NCBI RefSeq assembly: GCF_004138125.1
Contig: NZ_RXHS01000008.1
Location: 107,090-171,089, forward strand
Source of the DNA: Seramator thermalis
GTDB lineage: Bacteria; Bacteroidota; Bacteroidia; Bacteroidales; Dysgonomonadaceae
Length of the DNA stretch: 64,000 nt
Direction: 5' to 3'
The translations under genes were made by a program, and so were the position numbers. Under the pieces are notes generated by a model that was given only the letters and a program-made list of their open reading frames with translations, was not told the origin of the DNA and did not search any database. The stretch's first letter is position 1, and each line of letters begins with the position of its first letter. Below, piece by piece: positions 45,503 to 54,244 of the stretch.

Positions 45503-47935
45503 ATGAGCGACGAAAATTCATTAGAACGTGGAATAAGAATAAAGATCGGATTGATTTTTCTGATTATTGCACTTTATTTCGCCGGCGTCCTTGCTTATTC
45601 GTTACGTCTGAAAACGAGTATTGATGAACAATCTCAAAATGTTGACACCTCCTATCGACTACTTGCTCAAACGGGCAATCTCATCAACTCGGTTCAGCAG
45701 GCGCAAGATCTCATGAACTCATATCTGCTTGCACCTCAAGATATGGACCGAAATCTCTATGATTCGATTTCAACGGACATTTTGCGACAAATTGCAACCA
45801 TTAAAAAGGAAAGTATCCGCCAAGATCAAAATCGGTTATTGGACAATATCGATTCGTTGTTGGTGGAAAAAAACGAGATTGTGGGCCAGCTCATTCGTCA
45901 GTTCAAGGCACAAAATCCGCTGAAGAAAGTCGATAAAAAAATCGACACATCTTATTCCGATATCGTGAAAGATTCCGTTTCGGTAACCACATACAAGGAT
46001 ACTACGATAGTCGTGAAAAAAGAAAAAAATTTCTGGTCGAGATTGAAAGGCGTTTTCAATCCAAAACATGCACCTGATACAACCATCACTATCACTCGAA
46101 CGAAAAAAGACACGGTTCTTACGTCGAAAGCCGACACCCTATTTTATAAGGACCTGAAAGATATCACGCACGAAGCATCACTCAGCTATTCCTCCAACAT
46201 TAGAGACATCGAAAAACAGGTGCAGAATTTAATTCAGGCCGAACAGTCGATATCGCTTCAAATATCCGAACTCCTGACTCAATTATACGATAGAACGGTG
46301 GAGGTGGTAAAACTGAATACATCGAAAAACGAAAATCTGACACAAAAGATTTTTCTCTTTGCCGTTGCCGTAGGCGCTTTTTCCTTACTGCTCGTCGCAA
46401 CCATCATTTTGTTTATCATAAAAGATCTCAACAGAGGCCAAAGAGCCCGACGCGAGTTAGCCGAAGAAAAACGACTCACCGAAAGCCTTATGGAAAGTCG
46501 GCACAAACTGCTTTTGTCCATCTCGCACGATATGAAAACGCCTCTCAGCTCTATTATGGGTTATCTTGAGATGTGGAGCAGACAGGAATCCGATCCCGAA
46601 AAAAAACATCAGATGATTTCGGCTCAAAGCTCCGGCAAATATATGCTGAACATGCTTTCGAATCTGCTCGAATTTTCACGATTGGAACAAAATTCCGGAA
46701 CACTCAATATTAGTCGATTCGATCTGATAGAACTCGTAGAAGAGGTTGTCGAGATGTTTCGTCCGCTTATAGAAGAAAAAAAGCTGGAGATTGTATTCGA
46801 AAACCTCGCCGAGCCAACCTTCCCAACAGATTCTGACTATACCGTCGTCAAACAAATACTCACAAATGTGGTCTCGAATGCAGTGAAATATACTACGAGC
46901 GGGAGCATCCACATCACATTGGAACATCACGAAAAAGTTGTCTTAGCAATTACCGACACCGGTATCGGCATCGATAACCGGAACATCGATAAAATTTTCA
47001 AACCTTTTTCGCGGATGGAAAATGGTTTGAAAACCGAAGGAAGCGGATTCGGCATGTATGTTACAAAAGGGTTGGTAGAATCCCTGCATGGCAATATTTC
47101 GGTAAAGTCCCAAAAAGGCAAGGGTACGCAAGTAGCCATCGAATTTCCTTTCGAAAGAATGGAAACTCCGAATATTCATCCTGAGGATGCAGTCGAAAAA
47201 AGAGACCCCGAACTTCGTAATATTTTAATTTTCGAAGACGATGCGCCGCTGGGCAATATGATTTCGGAATACCTGAAAAAACGTGGATGCAAAGTCGTTC
47301 TTTGCAGAAATGCCGAAGAAACGGATCGGTTGTTAAATCAAATTTCGAATTTCGATATCGTTTTCACCGATATGGAAATGATCGGCATCACCGGAAAAGA
47401 CATTTTGGAGGCCATACGTCGGCGTGATTCACGAATCCCGGTTTGGATTATGACGGCTCACGACGACTATTCTATGGAACAGGCTTCTAAAGACGGATTC
47501 GATGGTCTCATCACCAAACCCATTCGATTGAACCAGCTCGACCAAATTTTGCATCTCAACAACATATCGGAAATACCTACACCCATCAATCAACAATTTC
47601 CTGCGCTCGCCTCACTTTTTGGCGACGATGAGGCAACCATTCGCGAGATTCTGACAAATTTTGTAGAAACCTCCGAAAATGATACGAAGCAGCTGCGTAA
47701 GTTGATTGAAAAGGACGATTTCGAAAATGCACAACGACTGTGCCATAAAATGCATCCATTTCTGGCACAACTCAATGCCGATTATTTATGTGATGTATTG
47801 ATAAAAATGGATAAGTTGCGCGGACAGAATGAATCGGCGTATCCCAACTGGAAAAACGAACTCGCCGAAACAGTGAAAAAAGTGGAAAAGTTTACGGAAT
47901 TGGTAAAAATCAATTATCTGAAAAACGGGAAATAA
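45503..47935 (+). CDS. hybrid sensor histidine kinase with receiver and HPt domains
   Basis: An 810-residue membrane sensor. Helices at about 14-34 and 283-305 enclose a periplasmic helical sensor domain. HisKA has its phospho-His in LLSISHDMKTPLSS (about 343). The ATPase has NVVSNAVKYT and DTGIGIDNRNIDKIF. The receiver domain begins about 573 with its Asp in FTDMEM. A C-terminal HPt domain has LCHKMHPFLAQL (about 747). All parts of a phosphorelay are thus in one chain, with the convergent sigma54 response regulator next door as the likely output. The signal is unknown. Confidence 0.93.
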   Translation: MSDENSLERGIRIKIGLIFLIIALYFAGVLAYSLRLKTSIDEQSQNVDTSYRLLAQTGNLINSVQQAQDLMNSYLLAPQDMDRNLYDSISTDILRQIATIKKESIRQDQNRLLDNIDSLLVEKNEIVGQLIRQFKAQNPLKKVDKKIDTSYSDIVKDSVSVTTYKDTTIVVKKEKNFWSRLKGVFNPKHAPDTTITITRTKKDTVLTSKADTLFYKDLKDITHEASLSYSSNIRDIEKQVQNLIQAEQSISLQISELLTQLYDRTVEVVKLNTSKNENLTQKIFLFAVAVGAFSLLLVATIILFIIKDLNRGQRARRELAEEKRLTESLMESRHKLLLSISHDMKTPLSSIMGYLEMWSRQESDPEKKHQMISAQSSGKYMLNMLSNLLEFSRLEQNSGTLNISRFDLIELVEEVVEMFRPLIEEKKLEIVFENLAEPTFPTDSDYTVVKQILTNVVSNAVKYTTSGSIHITLEHHEKVVLAITDTGIGIDNRNIDKIFKPFSRMENGLKTEGSGFGMYVTKGLVESLHGNISVKSQKGKGTQVAIEFPFERMETPNIHPEDAVEKRDPELRNILIFEDDAPLGNMISEYLKKRGCKVVLCRNAEETDRLLNQISNFDIVFTDMEMIGITGKDILEAIRRRDSRIPVWIMTAHDDYSMEQASKDGFDGLITKPIRLNQLDQILHLNNISEIPTPINQQFPALASLFGDDEATIREILTNFVETSENDTKQLRKLIEKDDFENAQRLCHKMHPFLAQLNADYLCDVLIKMDKLRGQNESAYPNWKNELAETVKKVEKFTELVKINYLKNGK

Positions 47936-47987
47936 AATTGAGAAAAAGGTAAACCCGATTGCTATCAAAAAAAGGCCAAAACTGCAA

Positions 47988-49349
47988 TCAAATCTCTATA
48001 CCATACAGGTGCAATTTATTGTACAACGTTTTCCGATCGATACCCAACATGCGGGCTGCCTGAGATTTGTTGCCGTTGACTTTTGCCAGGGCGGCTTTGA
48101 TTTTTTCTATTTCGGTTTCGGGATTTTTGTTTAATGAAAGCTGCTCAGGCAACAATTCATCCGAATCTGTCGCTTTTTCGGTCGGCAAATAAATAGACTC
48201 AGCTCTGATGACATCCTCTGTAGCGAAAAGCACTGCTCTACGAATCACATTCCGCAATTCGCGCAAATTTCCGGGCCAGGAATAACTTTTCAATCGGTCT
48301 AACGCATCTTTTTCGATGAATCGCACATGTTTGTTGAGCTCGACATTCGCTTCGTTCATAAAATGTTCGGCATACGCGCCAATATCCTCCAAGCACTTTC
48401 GCAACGGAGGAATCTGAATCATAAATTCATTCAACCGATGATACAGATCTTCGCGAAAAGTGCCGGCCGCAATAGCTTTTTCAAGATCCTCGTTCGTTGC
48501 CGTTACAAGGCGAACATTCACCTCAATATCTGCATTGCTTCCTACCGGGCGAATTTTCTTTTCCTGCAGAGCCCGCAACAATTGTTTCTGAACGCCATAA
48601 GGCAAATTGCCTACTTCATCCAAAAACAAGGTTCCGCCATCTGCCTCCTCAAAAACGCCTTTTTTGTCTTCAACGGCTGAAGTAAACGAACCTTTTTTAT
48701 GGCCGAAAAGCTCACTTGGGGCCAATTCCATCGATAGAACACCACAATCGACCGCCACAAAAGGTCCGTTCGCACGATCGCTTCTGTCGTGAATCATTCG
48801 GGCAGTATGTTCTTTGCCTGTTCCACTCTCACCGACAATCATTACAGCCATGAGTGTGGGAGCCACCAAATCGACATAATGATGCATCTGGACGGTCAAT
48901 GGCGACTTACCTTCTACAAATTTGCTTTCGGCGGATTGTGTATCAACCGGCGTTACCCTCTTTTTCGAAACATTTTCGTCGGGGTTGGGAGCGCGAAGAA
49001 TTGCTTCGATTTTTTCTTTCAAGACCGAAGGATTAAGAGGCTTTTCCAGAAAATCGGAAGCTCCGAGTTTGATGGCAGAGACTGCAGTTGAAATCTCGCC
49101 GTAACTCGTCATGATGATAACCGGCGTATCCAAATGTCGCTCTCTCATCCAATTGAGCAAAATAATTCCATCCCCGTCAGGAAGTCGTAAATCGGACAAG
49201 ACGAGATCAAACGAAGCCTTCAGCATTTTTTCCTTTGCCGACTGCATTTCAGAACACAACACCGGCGAGAAATTGTTTCTTTCGAACCATTTTTGCAACA
49301 TGGTTCCAAAAGAAGCATCATCTTCCACAATCAATATTTTCGAATTCAT
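47988..49349 (-). CDS. sigma54-dependent response regulator (NtrC/AtoC type)
   Basis: A 453-residue regulator. The receiver domain (1-115) has EDD, a phosphoacceptor Asp in VLSDLRLPDGDG, and LEKPL. The AAA+ domain (about 145-375) has GESGTGKEHTARM, the GSFTSA variant of the sigma54 contact loop GAFTGA, and GGTLFLDEV. The C-terminal Fis-type helix-turn-helix is KSQAARMLGIDRKTLYNKL. It ends 52 bases from the convergent hybrid kinase, the likely phosphodonor. Confidence 0.94.
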   Translation of the reverse strand: MNSKILIVEDDASFGTMLQKWFERNNFSPVLCSEMQSAKEKMLKASFDLVLSDLRLPDGDGIILLNWMRERHLDTPVIIMTSYGEISTAVSAIKLGASDFLEKPLNPSVLKEKIEAILRAPNPDENVSKKRVTPVDTQSAESKFVEGKSPLTVQMHHYVDLVAPTLMAVMIVGESGTGKEHTARMIHDRSDRANGPFVAVDCGVLSMELAPSELFGHKKGSFTSAVEDKKGVFEEADGGTLFLDEVGNLPYGVQKQLLRALQEKKIRPVGSNADIEVNVRLVTATNEDLEKAIAAGTFREDLYHRLNEFMIQIPPLRKCLEDIGAYAEHFMNEANVELNKHVRFIEKDALDRLKSYSWPGNLRELRNVIRRAVLFATEDVIRAESIYLPTEKATDSDELLPEQLSLNKNPETEIEKIKAALAKVNGNKSQAARMLGIDRKTLYNKLHLYGIEI

Positions 49350-49685
49350 TGAACGAAATAGAACAGGTAAAGATAAAATTTTTTCTTCGAAAATGAAAAC
49401 GAGTATCGAAAAGATAACCTTTATGAATACCGATTAATTTCCTTTGGACTTCATTCACGCGCGTTAACAACAAAAAGTTGGAATATAGCTTTCATGAGAA
49501 ATTAGAATGACCTGAAATTGTTGATGGTCGGGTAAAATCTCGATTGGTTTTTATTCGAACCAAATACGACGCAAGTACGACCCAAATACGACCGAAACAT
49601 GAACGGAAAAGTATGCTCGAAAATGACTAAAAATCGGCGTATTGATTTTTTTATTGATCTGTGTATAAAAATCATTTTTTTGATA
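49350..49685. other. divergent intergenic region with 11-bp repeats
   Basis: No gene is supported. It holds the repeat array at 49559-49602 and AT-rich sequence leading to the promoter of the oxidoreductase gene. No -24/-12 (GG-N10-GC) sigma54 site was identified by eye. Confidence 0.5.
49559..49602. repeat. four tandem degenerate 11-bp repeats (reverse-strand TCGTAYTTGG)
   Basis: Units on the plus strand are ACCAAATACGA, CGCAAGTACGA, CCCAAATACGA and CCGAAACATGA. Their reverse complements match the array at 18894-18937, with the same 11-bp spacing and the same alternation of TATTTGG and TACTTG. Confidence 0.8.
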
Positions 49686-49693
49686 TAAATTTG
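49686..49693 (+). promoter_or_regulatory. -7 box of oxidoreductase gene
   Basis: TAAATTTG is an exact -7 match 38 bases before the ATG at 49732. Confidence 0.5.
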
Positions 49694-49731
49694 CGCACGA
49701 ACAGAGTTATTTATTTAATATCTAATCGATC

Positions 49732-51048
49732 ATGAGCAATAAACTTTCCAGAAGAGATTTTCTAAAGACCGCAACAGTGGGGGCAGTCGGAGTTGCCGTG
49801 TTTCCTCAATTTTTGGCCTCGTGTACACAAAACAAAAAAAACGATGACGAAATCATCCGGCTCGGATTTATCGGATTAGGGCAGCAGGCCATGTATTTGC
49901 TCAACGGATTTATCAGTATCCCGGGAGTTGAAGTGGTGGCTGGCAGCGATGTGTACGGTGTGAAAAGAGAGCGTTTTTTAAGGCGGGTAAACAATCATTA
50001 TGCCACTTCACAACAGAATGTTGCAGTAGAAACATATGGCAACTATAAAGATCTACTTGCCCGTGAAGACATCGATGCAGTTGTGATAGCTACACCCGAC
50101 CATTGGCATGCTTTCATAGCAATGGATGCCTGCAAGGCAAAGAAAAATGTTTATCTCGAGAAACCGCTGACATTCACCATCAAGGAAGGACAGGCGTTGG
50201 TTAAAGCCGTTCGAGATAATGGGGTGATTTTGGGTGTCGGCAGTCAGCAACGCTCCGATCCTAATTTTCAACACGCAGTGCGAATGGTACAGGAAGGTAA
50301 AATCGGGAAAATCGAGCGCGTGAATGCTTATGTAGGAGCGCCTCCCAAACCCTATGATCTACCGGAAGAACCCGTTCCCTCCGACTTAGATTGGAAGATG
50401 TGGTTAGGCCCTTCGGAATATGTTCATTACAATTCACAACTAAATCCACCCATAAGCCTTGATCCCGAACAAAACGAACAGTTTTGGGGCGCATGGCGTT
50501 GGTATAAAGAATTGGGCGGAGGGTTCACTACCGACTGGGGTGCACACATGTTCGATATAGCACAATGGGGACTGGGCATGGATAACAGTGGTCCCGTCGA
50601 AATCATTCCTGCCGGCTACCGGGACACAAAATTCCTTACCTACAAATATGCAAACGGAGTGGTAATGACGGAAGAACCATTCAACGAACAGAAGACCAAA
50701 GGCGTGAAGTTTTGGGGAGATAAAGGGTGGATTGAAATATCGAGAGAGCATTTTCTGGCTTCAGACGACAGTTTGCTGCCGCCAAAAGTAGAAGAAACCG
50801 AAGGTGCTTACGAAACCAAAATACCGCATCTGGTCAACTTTATCGAATCGATAAAATCGAAGACCGATCCGGTTGTTCCGGTTGAAATAGGACATCATTC
50901 GTGCACGGTTTGCACATTGGGTAATATCGCCTACGATCTGATGCGCCCCATCAGATGGAATCCTGAAACGCAAACTTTTGTAGATGATGAGGAAGCGACG
51001 AAAAACAGACTCTACAACAAAACCTACAGCGAAGGATATTCTCTTTGA
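49732..51048 (+). CDS. Tat-exported Gfo/Idh/MocA family oxidoreductase
   Basis: A 438-residue NAD(P)-dependent sugar dehydrogenase-like protein. The N-terminus carries a twin-arginine signal (SRRDFLKTA) ending in a possible lipobox (LASC, Cys31). The nucleotide-binding motif is LGFIGLGQQA, the catalytic lysine is in YLEKPLTF, and the C-terminal domain has GGGFTTDWGAHMFDIAQWGLG. Exported members are common in Bacteroidetes and may carry a pre-bound cofactor. Its substrate is unknown. A paralog lies at 62517. Confidence 0.92.
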   Translation: MSNKLSRRDFLKTATVGAVGVAVFPQFLASCTQNKKNDDEIIRLGFIGLGQQAMYLLNGFISIPGVEVVAGSDVYGVKRERFLRRVNNHYATSQQNVAVETYGNYKDLLAREDIDAVVIATPDHWHAFIAMDACKAKKNVYLEKPLTFTIKEGQALVKAVRDNGVILGVGSQQRSDPNFQHAVRMVQEGKIGKIERVNAYVGAPPKPYDLPEEPVPSDLDWKMWLGPSEYVHYNSQLNPPISLDPEQNEQFWGAWRWYKELGGGFTTDWGAHMFDIAQWGLGMDNSGPVEIIPAGYRDTKFLTYKYANGVVMTEEPFNEQKTKGVKFWGDKGWIEISREHFLASDDSLLPPKVEETEGAYETKIPHLVNFIESIKSKTDPVVPVEIGHHSCTVCTLGNIAYDLMRPIRWNPETQTFVDDEEATKNRLYNKTYSEGYSL

Positions 51049-51070
51049 TGAGATGACACCGGCGTTTATA

Positions 51071-51108
51071 AACAACAAAAGCTGCCCCGCGGGGCAGCTT
51101 TTGTTGTT
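51071..51108. terminator. perfect 38-base palindromic bidirectional terminator
   Basis: Arms AACAACAAAAGCTGCCCC and its complement flank GC, forming a perfect palindrome between convergent genes. The outer A/T part supplies a U tract in either direction. Confidence 0.9.
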
Positions 51109-51125
51109 TGATGGAGTAAACGATA

Positions 51126-52877
51126 TTATTTCTTTTCTTTGATCATGATTCCCAACTCGTCCAATTGTGCTTGATCAACTTTCGACGGTGCATCGAGCAT
51201 CATATCGCGTCCCGAATTGTTTTTGGGGAAAGCAATGCAATCGCGAATACTGTCGAGTCCTGCAAAAATGGAAACAAGCCTGTCCAATCCGAATGCGATT
51301 CCTCCGTGAGGCGGTGCACCGTATTGAAAAGCGTTCATCAAAAATCCGAATTGTTCTTGAGCTCTTTCTTCCGTAAATCCGAGAGTGGCAAACATTTTTT
51401 TCTGCAATTCGCTGTCGTGGATACGAATAGACCCGCCACCAACTTCAACTCCGTTGATGACCATATCGTAGGCATTGGCGCGGACTTTTCCCGGATCGGT
51501 GTCGAGCAAAGGAATGTCTTCCGGCTTAGGTGAGGTGAATGGATGATGTTTCGCAAAATATCGTCCCAGCTCTTCATCTTTTTCCAACAGCGGAAAATCT
51601 ACCACCCACAGACATTTGTAATTGAATTTGTCTCTCAATCCGAGGCGCGTGCCCATTTCTAAACGAAGTTCCGAAAGTTGTTTTTGCGTTTTTTCGGTTT
51701 CGCCGGCAAGTATCAACAGCAAGTCACCCGGGTTGGCATTGAAGCGGTCGATCCATGCTCGCAGGTCGCTTTCGCCGTAAAATTTATCTACTGACGATTT
51801 GATGGAACCATCTTCGTTGTAACGAACGTATATCAAACCTTTGGCTCCAATTTGTGGCCGTTTCACGAAATCGGTCAACTCGTCGAGCTGTTTGCGGGTG
51901 TAATTTGCACATCCATTTGCACAAATGCCTCCGACATATTCGGCCGAATCGAAAACGGAGAAATTGTGACCTTCGGTCAGATCCTTTAGTTCAACGAATT
52001 TCATGTCGAAGCGAATATCGGGTTTATCCGAGCCATAATATTTCATGGCATCGGCGTAACTCATACGTGGAAATTCGGGCAGATCTATATTTTTGATCGT
52101 TTTGAACAAGTGCTTGGTCAATCCTTCGAAAATATTCAGAATATCCTCTTGCTGCACAAACGACATTTCGCAGTCTATTTGGGTAAATTCCGGTTGACGG
52201 TCGGCCCGCAAGTCTTCGTCTCTGAAGCATTTCACAATCTGAAAATAGCGGTCGAATCCGGCTACCATCAACAATTGTTTAAGCAGCTGTGGCGATTGTG
52301 GTAATGCATAAAACTCGCCTTGATTCATACGTGAAGGAACGATGAAATCGCGAGCGCCTTCGGGAGTGGAAGCCACCAGGACGGGAGTTTCGACCTCCAG
52401 AAAACCATGTTCGTCCATATATCGGCGCGTTTCGAAAGCCATGCGATGCCGAAGTTCCAAATTTTGACGAACAACAGTCCGACGCAAATCGAGATAGCGA
52501 TATTTCATACGCAGATCGTCGCCACCGTCGGTATCTGTTTCGATAGTGAAAGGCGGAGTTTTGGAAGGATTGAGCACGATGAGTTTCGAAACAATCAGTT
52601 CGATGTCACCGGTCGCAAGATTCGGGTTTTTATTCGAACGCTCTTTCACGGTTCCCGTAACCTGAACAACCCATTCGCGTCCCAGTTTGTTGGCTTGTTC
52701 GCAAAGATTGGCATCCACTTCCTGATTAAACGACAATTGAGTAATTCCGTATCGGTCACGTAAATCGATAAAAGTCATCCCCCCCATTTTTCGAATTTTG
52801 TGCACCCATCCGGCAAGTATCACTTCGCAATTGACATCGGCCAATCTAAGTTCGCCGCACGTTTTAGTTCTATACAT
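51126..52877 (-). CDS. aspS: aspartyl-tRNA synthetase
   Basis: A 583-residue class IIb synthetase of the bacterial type. It has an N-terminal OB-fold anticodon-binding domain (1-110), motif 2 ([18 protein letters not shown]), a GAD insertion domain, and motif 3 ([15 protein letters not shown]). Both ends are normal. It is transcribed alone, with a -7 box at 52906-52913. Whether it is discriminating for Asp only was not determined. Confidence 0.97.
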   Translation of the reverse strand: MYRTKTCGELRLADVNCEVILAGWVHKIRKMGGMTFIDLRDRYGITQLSFNQEVDANLCEQANKLGREWVVQVTGTVKERSNKNPNLATGDIELIVSKLIVLNPSKTPPFTIETDTDGGDDLRMKYRYLDLRRTVVRQNLELRHRMAFETRRYMDEHGFLEVETPVLVASTPEGARDFIVPSRMNQGEFYALPQSPQLLKQLLMVAGFDRYFQIVKCFRDEDLRADRQPEFTQIDCEMSFVQQEDILNIFEGLTKHLFKTIKNIDLPEFPRMSYADAMKYYGSDKPDIRFDMKFVELKDLTEGHNFSVFDSAEYVGGICANGCANYTRKQLDELTDFVKRPQIGAKGLIYVRYNEDGSIKSSVDKFYGESDLRAWIDRFNANPGDLLLILAGETEKTQKQLSELRLEMGTRLGLRDKFNYKCLWVVDFPLLEKDEELGRYFAKHHPFTSPKPEDIPLLDTDPGKVRANAYDMVINGVEVGGGSIRIHDSELQKKMFATLGFTEERAQEQFGFLMNAFQYGAPPHGGIAFGLDRLVSIFAGLDSIRDCIAFPKNNSGRDMMLDAPSKVDQAQLDELGIMIKEKK

Positions 52878-52905
52878 AAGGTTTTAAATTGTTTTTTCGC
52901 GAGTG

Positions 52906-52913
52906 CAAATGTA
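52906..52913 (-). promoter_or_regulatory. aspS promoter -7 box
   Basis: TACATTTG on the minus strand, an exact -7 match 29 bases upstream of the ATG. Confidence 0.5.
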
Positions 52914-52962
52914 CTGAATTCTTGTGTGAAACATGCACGAAGGTAAAAAAAACAGGAAATGT

Positions 52963-52993
52963 TTTGAGATGTGGGAGATTCGTTGTAATTTTG
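52963..52993 (+). promoter_or_regulatory. tRNA-Pro promoter
   Basis: TTTG (52963-52966), 19 bases, then TAATTTTG (52986-52993). This is a full match to the Bacteroidetes housekeeping consensus with correct spacing, ending 27 bases before the tRNA. Confidence 0.8.
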
Positions 52994-53020
52994 CGCCACA
53001 ATTCAACGGAAAAGAATTTT

Positions 53021-53095
53021 CGGGGTGTAGCGCAGCCCGGTTAGCGCACCTGCTTTGGGAGCAGGGGGTCCCAAGTTCGAATCTTGGTACCCCGA
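53021..53095 (+). tRNA. tRNA-Pro (anticodon TGG)
   Basis: A 75-base cloverleaf. The acceptor stem is CGGGGTG/TACCCCG and the anticodon stem CCTGC/GCAGG has loop TTTGGGA. The T arm is CCAAG-TTCGAAT-CTTGG with discriminator A. CCA is not encoded. Confidence 0.97.
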
Positions 53096-53132
53096 CATTA
53101 ATTTAACGACGGCAATACGACGTCCGAAATCA

Positions 53133-53170
53133 AAAGCGAGAGAATACAATTTTATTGTTTCTCCCGCTTT
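53133..53170 (+). terminator. terminator of tRNA-Pro
   Basis: AAAGCGAGAGAA pairs with TTCTCCCGCTTT (one mismatch), with inner ACAAT/ATTGT pairing. ATCTATTTTA follows. Confidence 0.7.
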
Positions 53171-53330
53171 ATCTATTTTAGTGGCTATTCGAGCATCTAA
53201 ATCGAAGGGAACTCATATTTGAAAATCATTTTACTCTTAAATTGAATTGAGTACATTTCTTCGGCAATATATTTTTCGGTTTTAACGTCAATAAAACACA
53301 AAAACAGGTAAACAACTGAAATAAAAGCAA

Positions 53331-53376
53331 TATTTTTGCATTCGTATTAAAGGCTTTGGAGAATTTCTCCGCCTTT
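53331..53376 (+). promoter_or_regulatory. -7 box and leader hairpin of the DUF2461 gene
   Basis: TATTTTTG (53331-53338) is an exact -7 match. The next bases form a two-part stem: AAAGGC (53349-53354)/GCCTTT (53371-53376) enclosing GGAGAA/TTCTCC. The hairpin would lie at the very 5' end of the transcript. Confidence 0.45.
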
Positions 53377-53408
53377 TAGGGTAATCGTTTCGAACAATAA
53401 AAAACAAG

Positions 53409-54077
53409 ATGATGACGAATTTCAAACAAATATTCGATTTTCTCTCGAAACTTCAAGTACACAACGACCGCAACTGGTTCAACGAGCATAAGGACGAATA
53501 CATGGCGGCTCACCGGGAATTTGCCGGATTTGTCAATGCTCTCATCGTCCCCCTAAGTCAACTCGACGAAAGTATCGGTACGGTAAGTGCCGAAGAGTGC
53601 ATTTTCCGCATCTATCGCGATGTACGCTTTTCGCACGACAAATCTCCCTACAAAACCAATTTCGGAGCATTCATTGCCAAAGGCGGGAAAAAAGCCGAAC
53701 GGGCGGGATACTATGTTCACATCCAACCCGACGAATCGATGCTGTCGGGCGGCATCTACATGCCGGCTCCCGAAACACTCGAATCCGTTCGCAACGAAAT
53801 ATACCATCATCCACAAGAAATCAGGAAAATACTCGAAAACAAATCGTTCAAAAAATATTTCGGCACTCTGTCTGAAGAAGACAAACTGAAAAATCCGCCC
53901 AAGGGTTATCCGAAAGATTTCGAAGAAATAGATTTATTGAAAAACAAACATTTCGTTACCGGCTATCCTGTGCCGAACGATTTTTTCATGCAAGAACACC
54001 TCATAGAGCGCATCATGGATGTTTTCAAAGCACAATATCCACTCAATGCGTTTATCAACAGAGCACTCGATAAATGA
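53409..54077 (+). CDS. DUF2461 family protein
   Basis: A 222-residue soluble protein of the DUF2461/TIGR02453 family, recognised from NDRNWFNEHKDEY, the core FRIYRDVRFSHDKSPYKTNFG and GGIYMPAPETLESVR. The function is unknown across the family. It has no signal peptide. Two adjacent Met codons leave the exact start open. It probably has its own promoter at 53331. Confidence 0.88.
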   Translation: MMTNFKQIFDFLSKLQVHNDRNWFNEHKDEYMAAHREFAGFVNALIVPLSQLDESIGTVSAEECIFRIYRDVRFSHDKSPYKTNFGAFIAKGGKKAERAGYYVHIQPDESMLSGGIYMPAPETLESVRNEIYHHPQEIRKILENKSFKKYFGTLSEEDKLKNPPKGYPKDFEEIDLLKNKHFVTGYPVPNDFFMQEHLIERIMDVFKAQYPLNAFINRALDK

Positions 54078-54137
54078 ATGATCGATAAGAATTATCAAAA
54101 ATACCGTTTTATCCACTAAACATATCAAATTTTACAC

Positions 54138-54166
54138 TTGTTTGTAGGCGAAAAAGTTTATCTTTG
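54138..54166 (+). promoter_or_regulatory. tkt promoter
   Basis: TTG (54138-54140), 18 bases, then TATCTTTG (54159-54166), about 78 bases before the tkt ATG. Confidence 0.6.
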
Positions 54167-54244
54167 CGAACATCGAACAACAACAAATTGCTCAGTTGTA
54201 TCTTTAACGTTGAATTCCATAACTTATTTACATAATTTTCTTTT

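Larger units (their letters stand above)
53096..53408. other. intergenic region tRNA-Pro to DUF2461 gene
   Basis: Contains the tRNA terminator, a -7 box at 53331 and a leader hairpin at 53349-53376. No gene is seen. Confidence 0.6.
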
